In this document: one piece after another, positions 49,001 to 57,219 of the stretch | Position numbering within the stretch: position 1 is the stretch's first letter | How the letters are laid out: each line of letters opens with the position of its first letter | Assembly: GCA_019054805.1 (NCBI GenBank) | Contig: JAHQIY010000004.1 | Coordinates: 7,758,501 to 7,822,500, forward strand | Direction: 5' to 3' | Source of the DNA: Brachionus manjavacas | Taxonomy: Eukaryota > Rotifera > Eurotatoria > Ploima > Brachionidae | DNA: 64,000 nucleotides | Program-made: the position numbers and the translations under genes | The notes under the pieces: model-generated | Database searches by the model: none | Told to the model about the DNA's origin: nothing | The model's input: only the letters and a program-made list of their open reading frames with translations

Positions 49001-52000
49001 ATTTTTTTTAAAGAGAATCATGTAATCTACAGAATCGATTTTAAAAATCAGGCATTTTTAGAAGATAACGACACGAGAAGTATATCATCGGTATGGTCAA
49101 CAAAAATGAACAACATAATGTCTGGTACTTTGCTAAACGTAATTTTAGATTATTTTGTGGAAATTTTCTATTTTATTTTTATTTTTTTTAGCTCTTTCCT
49201 TTTTCAGTTGGATTTGGCAAGGATTTAAAAATAAAATTTATTGGACACGCATTTGAAAGTCTGTTCACAGAAGAACTTGTGGGAAGAAATCTATTTGACA
49301 CATTTAAAATTACTCGACCACCATTTCATGCAGATTGGAATTCTGTACTTTTTTTAATTTTATCAAATCGTTTTTTATTTATAGAAATTCTCATAGATCT
49401 TAATTAACAGCAGCTCAGTCATTTTTGAGTTGGAAAATATTTGTGACTTAAAAACCTCGGATTCCAAGGACACAAAATTAAAAATCAAAGGTCAAATGAA
49501 ACTGCTAAAAGACATTGATGCCATTGTTTTCCTTGGCCATCCAGTGTAAACTTTAAAAAAGTTTTTTTTTTCTTTAACTAAATTTCAACTAGAATAAATG
49601 ACATGGATGAAATGTCAAAATTTGGTCTGTATCTGAATGACTTGAATAAATTTGACGGTAGCGCAGAAATGCTGGTCACTGAAATGCAACATCAAGCCCA
49701 ACTCCAAAAAGCCTATGAAACAGTAAATAAACAATTAAAGATTTAAAATTTGAAACTCATTTAAAGCAAAAATCTTAAAAGCAACAATCGTGGACTGCTA
49801 GTTTGGAAGAAACTCGGCTTCAATTGAATCAATGGAAAAAAAAGGGTAAAAAATTACTGCACTCAATGCTGCCTGCGCGAATAGCTCAGCTGATCGAAAA
49901 TGGAGTTAAGCCAAACTCCATTTGCGAAACATTCGAGGAAGTCACAATCATGTTTGTGAATACCGTTGACTTCAGTAGCATAGTCAAGAATGCTGAGCCG
50001 ACTCAACTAATTAAATTTGTCAATTCAACAATTTCTGTATACGACGGCATAGTTTCTACCTATGATAAAGTCCACAAGGTTTATTTAAAAACGATTTAAA
50101 ACAGATTTTAAACTTTTGAATGAAAGATTGAAACAAAAGCTGACGGATCTTATTTGATCGTCACAGGTTTGGATCACCATTCACCAAACGATTCCTCCAG
50201 TCTAGGAAAAGAGGTAGTCATAATTGAATCCAATAATTGTATTAATTTTTTTATTAATTTATTTATTGAAATAAACTTAATTTAGTCAATGTTCAGTGTT
50301 AGAACCAACTATGACGAAGAAACTGCAAACAAAAGACAATTTCCTCATTTTAATCAGTGTGAGTTAATTTGTGCTGTTGCACTGGAAATAATAGAAAATA
50401 GCCACGAATTACACAACCCTTTTGACTCCGATAATAAAGAAGCCTTGAAAATTAAAATTGGTTTCCATACTGGAAGCATTGTTGCTGGTATTGTTGGTCT
50501 ATCGAACATCCAGTTCTGTTTGTTCGGTGACACAGTTAACACAGCATCGAGAATGTGCAGCAATAGTGATGTAAAAAACTTTTAAATATGTTATTTTTTA
50601 TTCTAAATATTGAAAAATGTTGATTTTTTTAGGCTGGAAAAATTCTTTTGAGTGATAACTCATACAGTCAATTGAAAAATTCAATTTATTACGAGTGTGA
50701 GTTTAGGGACACGATTCAAGTAAAGGTAAATTAAAAAGAATTTAGATTTTTTTTAAATCGAAACAAATTCTGGTCAAAAATTACAGTCGTACCTCGGTTA
50801 TATCAATCATCTTTAAAAGACAAACGGACATCAATACTTTTACATTGTTTTTAGTGTTGGCAATCGATTGACAAATTTAATAAATCGATTAATTTATTTA
50901 GTCGATTATTAAATCGATTTATTTTTTTAGTCGACTATTTATTTTTTTAAAATGATTTAAAAATCGATTGATTTTTTCTAATTGACTAAAAAGTTTCTAA
51001 TTAATATCTCGAAATGAAAAATAAGGAATTAAGGAATAAGGATTTTTTTTTTAAAAATAAAGATTTTTTTAAAATAGATTTCAAATTTAAATTAACATTT
51101 TTCTTCCACAGGCTATACAGTCTCGGAAAGAAGAAATAAATTAAATCCACTAAAGATTCACAAAATGATGGTAGTTTCAGAAAATTTCTAAAAAATTAAA
51201 TTAGAATTTTTTTAAAAATATTTTAGATCGTTTCAAAAATTTAATTTTTAAAATTTTAATCTTTTTTTATTACGGATAAAATTTTTTTTTAAAGAAAATC
51301 ATTAAATTGTAATTTTTGCTTTAAATTTGAAGTTTTAAATCAATTTAAATATCTTTATCCTTAAAAAAAAACATTTATTGCTAATGCTTAATTTTTCATT
51401 TCGAGATATATTAATAGTCAACTAGAAAAAATCAATCAATTTTTAAATCGATTTAATAATCGATTAAAAATTTAATAATAAACATCGATTTAATAATCAT
51501 TGTTTTTTTATCCAGTTATATCAAGTTCAATTTATCATGTTTCACTTGTATCATGCATCAAAATAAGACAAATAGTATACTCAAATACTGTAAATTAATT
51601 CTCTTATACCATTTTTTGCTTGCATTTAATTTTTTTTATAAAAATTTAGTCATTGACAAGTGAGATTTTTTTAAACCAAGAAAAAAAATGAGTGAAAAAA
51701 TAATCGGCCGTAAACGTAGAAAAGCATTAACAGTTCAAGATAAATTAGACATAATTGAAATTAAACAAATACAAACTATTACTAATGAAGAAATCGCAAC
51801 AAAATATGGCTGTGATCCATCATGTATTTCTAAATTATGGGAAATTTGACTGTGCTACGGCTGATGAAATAAGTTTTAAGGGGTTAGGGGATAAGATTGA
51901 AAAAGAAAAATTATTGAAATTAAATCAAAAAAAAATTGTGGACTACTTTAAACTAAAGAACTAGACTTTATTTGTATGAAATATGCATAGATTTTTTAAT

Positions 52001-53198
52001 TTTTTTTTAAATAAAATTTTTCATTTATACATTACCCGAAATTAATTTGTTCCATCATATCATATAATATCATTTGATATCAGATGATATGATTTGATAT
52101 CAACTGATATCAGCTAATATCAGAAAAAAATTTTTTTACATGATTTAAATTTTAATTCACCTGATATTATCTGATATCAAATCATAATAGCAGATATCAG
52201 CTAATATGAGGAAAGTTTAAAAAAATGATATTAAATGATATCAGATGATATGACAAGTAAATTTCCGACACTGTATCATGCCTCACTTATATCATGTTTG
52301 ACCCCCTCGGACAAATAGGATGATATAGCCGGGGTACAACTGTAGTTAATTTTTAATTCGCATGAAAAAACATAAAAATTCTAACAAAATTGATTTTTAA
52401 CTGATAAATTAAATTTTATTTGTTTATTACATGTCAAGAAAAATTTTTATAAAAATTTATCTGATTCAGGAAAAAATGTTGGCCACGAGTCAGTGATTTT
52501 TATTTAAAATAATTAAGGTTCGAAAGCTGCCCATTGACGGAGAGCAGCTTGTATTTAAGAGCGTCTGTAGTGGTGCTAGACTCGTATTCTAACAGTTTTC
52601 ACATTGAAATGTGCAAACCTGCAAGGACCCTTAAATATAAGAAATTTTCCAAAACAATTTTTTTTAATGGAATAGGAGAAATACACTCTATAAAAAACTT
52701 TCTATCAAAAACTTTACATTTGATCATTTAAAACGCGTTCAGAATTAGCATGAGGGTCCGGTAAGGATCTTAGCTAAATTTTATAGCAAAAAAAAATATA
52801 AAAATTTATCTAATTCAGCAAACAGAGTCATAATACGAAAAAAAATGTTTTTTTTAAAAGCCAAGCCATAACAATTTAAATAAAAGGAAAATTCGGATAA
52901 AGGAAATGTCAAACTAAGGAAGAATGACTGTATTTAAGTTTCACTGGACCTTCCTTTTAAAAATTACACAATTTTAAGGCAAAAAATTTTCGTTAATTTT
53001 TACTTTATATCAATTTCTATTAATAAATAAACAAATAAAACATGTTCATAACTTAATTCAGTGAAATAATTTGTTAGAATAATTATTTTTTGTTGTCAGT
53101 ATATTAAATTAAAGCATTTTTTAAAATTTAGTTTTAAGGGTAAAGGTTCAATGCAAACATATTGGTTGAAAGGCAGAAAAAATGGAATCAAAGAATAA
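46084..53198 (+). CDS. Soluble guanylate cyclase subunit, beta-like H-NOX heme sensor, 13 exons, 633 aa
   Basis: Exons: 46084-46116, 46169-46349, 46402-46594, 46646-46761, 49014-49138, 49192-49344, 49397-49545, 49593-49722, 49782-50078, 50127-50213, 50286-50570, 50633-50725 and 53139-53198; every junction is GT/AG and in phase. The domain order is H-NOX (about 1-185), H-NOXA/PAS ([14 protein letters not shown], about 217-360), coiled coil leading to HSMLP, then the class III cyclase domain. His106 in DQLHDS matches the proximal heme ligand, and Tyr135/Ser137/Arg139 (YQSTR) form the heme-propionate motif. Tyr145 replaces the Ile of human beta1. The cyclase domain keeps the guanine-recognition Glu (IETKADG) and Cys (FCLFGDTVN) and the Asn/Arg of NTASR, but the first metal-binding Asp is Asn (FVNTVDF). 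Human beta1 also lacks it, so this subunit probably needs an alpha-type partner. It makes cGMP in response to a gas ligand. The length is close to human beta1 (619 aa). Confidence 0.93.
46965..47460 (-). pseudogene. LINE reverse-transcriptase C-terminal fragment, frameshifted, in sGC intron 4
   Basis: Read on the minus strand: [14 protein letters not shown], then in another frame [30 protein letters not shown], a stop, [20 protein letters not shown] and TKKDI, then again shifted [13 protein letters not shown]. These are the standard blocks of the reverse-transcriptase thumb/connection region of non-LTR elements of the jockey/CR1 type. At least two frameshifts and one stop make it dead. No endonuclease or YXDD catalytic core remains. 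It lies antisense to the guanylate cyclase. Confidence 0.88.
48229..48264. repeat. 15-bp inverted repeat (hairpin) in sGC intron 4
   Basis: Arms AATAAGTATTATCGT and its exact complement around a six-base loop. No coding context; possibly a mobile-element trace. Confidence 0.8.
50852..51498 (+). mobile_element. hAT-family element nested in the Tigger element, 647 bp
   Basis: The left end reads TAGTGTTGGCAATCGATTG, a hAT-like terminus. The sequence down to about 51021 is an inverted copy of about 51391-51498 (shared blocks include TATCTCGAAATGAAAAAT and AATCGATTGATTTTTTCTA). Between the arms, 51111-51191 encodes [18 protein letters not shown] up to a stop, the C-terminal dimerisation motif of hAT transposases. 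A candidate 8-bp target duplication, ATTGTTTT, flanks it (50844-50851 and 51499-51506). The right terminus appears worn. Confidence 0.75.
51688..51964 (+). pseudogene. Truncated Tigger transposase (HTH domain plus tail)
   Basis: From 51688 a 53-codon frame encodes the CENP-B N-terminal helix-turn-helix ([12 protein letters not shown] through [10 protein letters not shown]) and ends at a stop; a second frame to 51964 gives the acidic/Lys-rich transposase C-terminus ending VDYFKLKN. The two ends of the gene have been joined by a large internal deletion. Confidence 0.8.
52047..52258. repeat. Tract of TGATATCA-type palindromic words in the Tigger element
   Basis: TGATAT, ATATCA and TGATATCAG-like words recur about every 8-15 bases, so the tract is largely self-complementary (ATGATATGATTTGATATCAA and similar). 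It sits just inside the right end of the element, where sub-terminal transposase-binding repeats would be expected. Confidence 0.7.
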
Positions 53199-53302
53199 AA
53201 ATAATTAAAAAAAATACCCTTTTTATAACCTAAAATTGACACATCACCCTCTAAGTTGAATAAAATTTTTAAATTTTATTAAAATGAAAAAATATTTTTA
53301 AA

Positions 53303-54817
53303 TCAATTATATTTTAAAAGTATCAAGCTTTTGAATAATTCCAGTTCCATATTATTATTTATCTCTAAATTTATTGACTTTAAATAATCTTCAATTTCAT
53401 TATCACTCAAAACTATATTTAATTTTTGATTAATTGACCTAATAATTGCCATTCCTTCATCAAATCTAACCATTTTTGCAGATTCAGCTTTGACCGTATC
53501 AATTATTTGGTCAACAACAAAATGAATACCACCTTGTTTCGATTTATGAATGCTTTTCATGTATTTGTCGACAATATCTTTAATAATTTCTCGGTCATTT
53601 TCATCAATATTTTCCTTATCAACCAGACTCAATGCCTCAAAATCTCCAATTAACTCATAGCTTTTATCATCCACCGAATCATTAGGTAAGTTAAGTCCTT
53701 CGGGTGGCTCGAATGATTTCACAAAATTTGGAAGTTCTTTTTTTTCGATGACTTCTGACTCGTATTTCATCAAGTAGTCTTTTGGGTCTGCTTTTACTAT
53801 TCCTAAATTCTTAAATTTTCGATTTATAACTACATTCGGGTTTTCCCATTGAACAATGACATTTTTAGGTTTTTCAATTTTCACATCTTCAGGCTTTTGG
53901 TAAATAACCCTTCTTTTAGGAATTTTATGGGGAAGCCAACGTTCGACTATAATCGGCTGAGGTTTTGGTGGAATTTGTGGCAAACGCTCAATAATCACTT
54001 TTCGCGGAGGTGGTGGAATTTTCTTTGCTGGAATTTTTATTATTCTAGTCTCCAATTTTTGAATAGGTTTTGGTGGTGCTTCGCGAATAATTAGCGGTGG
54101 AGGTGTCTTGGGTTTTTGTGGTTCTTGACGAATGACTAACGGGGGAGCCGCCTGTGGAATAGTGGTTTTCTCATGTTGAATAATTATGTCGGCATGGTCA
54201 GGTGGAGTTGGTGGCCTTAGATATCTAAATCCTATTTCCTGTTCATACTCAATTTTTTTGTCCATTTTTTTTACAATTATTTCAGGTGATGAATCTTCAT
54301 TTATTGGGTATTCACTAATGGGAATTTCGCCTTTCCAGCTCAAAAAATCGGATTTATTTGCGATAAATGACTTTTGGCCTTGGAAAACAATTTCTTCTTT
54401 GTTTTTGAAATTGATAGGCTCTGTTGCGTTCAACACACTTTGGTAAATTGCTGGTGAACATGACGGATTTGAAGATTTATGACTTGAATATAGCCAGTTT
54501 TGACGAGTTGGTTTGAATGAGTCTGAACCAAACATTTTCTGGGAATTTGAATCAGTGGATGCGAACGAATTCGGTGATGAAATAGACAGTGTTTTAAATG
54601 TAGATGAATTTGATTGGGACCTGATCTTTTGTGTGGCAGGAGATTCAGATTTTGGAGATGGAGTAGAATTTTTTGGAATATTCAATTCTGGCATTGGTTT
54701 TAAGAACACATCTTCGTATGGTTTTAGGCCTAGATTTATAAGCTTAAGCCAATTTTGGTCCGAACAATTCGAATTCCATGGGATAATGAGAGCTGAATCA
54801 AAAGCAGAAGCAGTCAT
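53303..54817 (-). CDS. Proline-rich protein with ERL/ERW repeats, 504 aa, single exon, function unknown
   Basis: I do not recognise this family with certainty. Residues 1-130 are Ser/Pro/Asn-rich. Residues about 200-330 hold a repeating Pro/basic/aliphatic pattern: PPLVIRQEP, PPLIIREAP, PPPPRKVIIERLP, PKPQPIIVERWLP, KPKNVIVQWENP, then LGIVKADPKDYLMKYESE. The C-terminal 150 residues are charged, helical and end NNNMELELFKSLILLKYN. There is no signal peptide, membrane segment or Cys cluster. The regular beta-like VIIERLP/VIVERWLP repeats recall articulin/alveolin-type cytoskeletal proteins of protists, but that likeness is inference only. It converges with the guanylate cyclase, with 104 bases between the two stop codons. 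A minus-strand AATAAA lies at 53275-53280. Confidence 0.75.
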   Translation of the reverse strand: MTASAFDSALIIPWNSNCSDQNWLKLINLGLKPYEDVFLKPMPELNIPKNSTPSPKSESPATQKIRSQSNSSTFKTLSISSPNSFASTDSNSQKMFGSDSFKPTRQNWLYSSHKSSNPSCSPAIYQSVLNATEPINFKNKEEIVFQGQKSFIANKSDFLSWKGEIPISEYPINEDSSPEIIVKKMDKKIEYEQEIGFRYLRPPTPPDHADIIIQHEKTTIPQAAPPLVIRQEPQKPKTPPPLIIREAPPKPIQKLETRIIKIPAKKIPPPPRKVIIERLPQIPPKPQPIIVERWLPHKIPKRRVIYQKPEDVKIEKPKNVIVQWENPNVVINRKFKNLGIVKADPKDYLMKYESEVIEKKELPNFVKSFEPPEGLNLPNDSVDDKSYELIGDFEALSLVDKENIDENDREIIKDIVDKYMKSIHKSKQGGIHFVVDQIIDTVKAESAKMVRFDEGMAIIRSINQKLNIVLSDNEIEDYLKSINLEINNNMELELFKSLILLKYN

Positions 54818-55456
54818 TTTTTTTCTAATTTAAAAAAAATTTTTACTAATTACTTTCAAATTTATTAACTTAAGTATCACGGCCTATAATTATTTGTGTC
54901 GTAATTTGCTAGTTTATATTTGGGTCGATGCTATTTTTTCTTCCGTCGAATGTTTTTGTCATAAGCCTGCTCATAAAGTCTGACCAGAATTTAATCTTAA
55001 TTAAACTCTCAGTCTAGTTTATAAATAGATAGATTTTGTTTGTATTTGAAAATTTCCTTTTTCATTATTTGTTTTTATTGAGAATAGGTTAATTTTTTAG
55101 AACCAAATTAATCAAAATGTCATAGATTTGATTAAAATAAATTTTAAATTTCGGTTCTGTTCCAAGTATAATTAAAAATGTTGAATTATATTTAATTAGC
55201 TTATAGAAAATTTAAAACGGATAATGTAAAATTTGTTTATTAAAAATTTTAGATTTTTAAAAAAATCTCATATTTATTTAATTAAATTTATTTAACTCTT
55301 AAAAAATATAAAAGAATGAGTCAAAAGATTTTATTTATGCATGATTCAAAACATTTCTAATGAGTGTCTATGATTTCAGAAAATTTTTTGGAGTGATTTT
55401 TATACCGTGAACCCTTGCGATATAATGGGTTCTTACTTGAGAATAATAAATGTATT
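54818..55456. other. Upstream region of the proline-rich gene
   Basis: No gene. The promoter of the minus-strand gene should lie here, but no clear element was seen. Confidence 0.4.
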
Positions 55457-56503
55457 GGTCTGATTAAAATTAGATTTGGTCTGTAAAATGTGTCAGATTT
55501 TTTTCTCAATTAGTCAGCTATTTTTTAATTAGGTCTGTTGAATACTGATTGAGCAGTTTTATTGATTAGGTCGGTAATTTATAATAAAAAAATCAGTCGA
55601 AATTAGGAAACTATCTTTAAAAAAAATTTATAGCAGATTTATAAATTATTTTTTAAATTTATAAAATTTATATATGCTTTATTTAGCAAAAAATACAAAG
55701 GCCATAAGAATGAAGAAACTTGAATATAGCCAGTTTTCAAGTAATATATGTCTTAGCTTTATGAGAAGCAGTGGGTAAAAAAAATTATGGCTGGTTTGAG
55801 GACGTTCAACATCTGACACCCAGCACTAGTAATGCTTTAGAATGAACTAACATAGCAATTAAGGATAATAGCACATTTGGAGAAGAATGGCTTTGTCTCG
55901 TTTTACAGAAGTTGCTTTTAAAATTGTAAAAGAGTGGTCAGCAGATCGTGATCCTGGTTATAAAAACTGCAAGAAATTATTTTTTAATCGATAAATAATT
56001 ATGGATTAAGGCAAACGAACGGGCTAAATTTCCCAAAAAGATCAAATCAGTTGATAATGGTAATATTATAAAATACTATATACCTAAATTCAGTATGCAA
56101 CTGTCCAAGCGGTTTTAAGGATTTTTTGTGCAAACATATAGTTGTAATGGCTATTAGATTGAAGAAAGTAAAAGCACCGGCTTATGCTTAAGGCGGAAAA
56201 ATAGAAACAAAATCAAAGAGAGGTAGAAAGCCAAAAGCTAAGCCAGCATCAATTAAACAAAAATAATTATTTTTTTTACTGATCATATTTTTTTATTCAA
56301 TTTTAATTATGAAAAATTAATTTTTACTTTTCATTTTTCTATTTTCTACTGATAAAAATAAATTTATAACTGATCGATAAAATAAATTACTTATAAAATA
56401 TTATTTTTTACTGACCAGTTTTTTATTTTATTCTGAAAAAAATTACTTACCAATTAAATAAAATACATACCAAATGTACAGACCAAATCTAAAAAAAAAG
56501 ACC
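55457..56503. mobile_element. Degenerate MULE-type DNA transposon, about 1.05 kb
   Basis: Both ends carry an inverted TTAGATTTGGTCTGTA (about 55470-55485, and the complement at 56477-56491) preceded by GGTCT, with weaker inward similarity. The interior holds a broken MULE transposase C-terminus with SWIM finger. No target-site duplication could be fixed, so the outer limits are approximate. Confidence 0.65.
55759..56265 (+). pseudogene. Broken MULE transposase C-terminus with SWIM zinc finger
   Basis: One frame reads LYEKQWVKKNYGWFEDVQHL then TPSTSNALE, stop, TNIAIKDNSTFGEEW; another continues RFTEVAFKIVKEWSADRDP; a third gives WIKANERAKFPKKIKS; a last one gives CNCPSGFKDFLCKHIVVMAI then RLKKVKAPAYA and KRGRKPKAKPASIKQK. 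These are the usual C-terminal blocks of invertebrate MULE transposases: the NNALE/TN-type block, then the SWIM C-x-C...C-x-H finger, then a basic KRGRPxK tail. At least three frameshifts or stops make it dead. Confidence 0.85.
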
Positions 56504-57219
56504 GAAATAATTACACCGAAAATTAAAAAAAAATAGCGAAAAATAAAAAACGAAAATTAAAAATAAAATATTTAAAATACAGTTTTTGTATTGAAAGACG
56601 ATACTAATTTTTTTTTTTATAAATTTTTATTTTGATAAAAATAAGTTAAGTTTTTGAAAGTTTTTCTAAAAATGCGCTTTTTAAAAAATAGCGCACTAAA
56701 ACCTGGTAATCATAAGTTATAGCACTTATGTTATCGTAAGGGTTTATGGCTTATTTTATATGAAATCGATTTTAATGTTTGATACAATTTTTTTGAATAA
56801 AATTCAAAACAAATAAAAATTTCAAGTTTAAATTTTTGAAAGCTAACTCTTTCCTTTCAGTACCATTTAAAAGTGTTTTTGCATTTAAATACTTGCAGAA
56901 AGTAAAAAATAATCAGATAGTTTCATAATTTTATAATTAGAAAAACAGGTAAAATTAGTTTTAGATTTTTTTTTTCCTTTAACTTGCCAATTTTTTAATG
57001 AAGACAAATTTTTAAGCAAATTTTATCATTTTTTTATTTATTTATTTATTTAGTATAATTATATATATTTGTATTAGAGCCTACAGAACCTTAAAAACTT
57101 GAAAAGTCAGCAATGACTAGTTGTGACATAATAACAATACCAAGATCATATTGATTTTTTAAAATTCTTAGAAAGAAATTAAAAAATACAAAATTATATT
57201 TTAAAAACTTTTATTAAAT
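56504..57219. other. Non-coding flank downstream of RRP5
   Basis: Nothing recognisable. A minus-strand AATAAA at 57210-57215 directly follows the RRP5 stop and may be its poly-A signal. Confidence 0.45.

Larger units (their letters stand above)
50784..52342 (+). mobile_element. Tigger/pogo (Tc1-mariner superfamily) element, deleted inside, in sGC intron 12
   Basis: The ends are inverted: CAGTCGTACCTCGGTTATAT on the left and the complement of CAGTTGTACCCCGGCTATAT on the right. TA lies immediately outside both (50782-50783 and 52343-52344). Inside is the start of a CENP-B/Tigger-type transposase ([17 protein letters not shown] and [18 protein letters not shown]) followed at once by a transposase-like tail ([18 protein letters not shown]). 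The catalytic DDE core is missing. A hAT element is inserted in its left part. The copy cannot move on its own. Confidence 0.92.

Noticed and set aside
52534-52731. Plus-strand 65-codon frame in sGC intron 12 as an extra exon
   Set aside because: Exon 12 joins exon 13 directly in phase to give the family ending (QTYWLKGR); this frame has no cyclase similarity.
53849-54833. Plus-strand frames opposite the proline-rich gene
   Set aside because: They are shadows of the repeat-rich minus-strand gene; Trp/Phe-rich composition comes from the complement of Pro and Lys codons.
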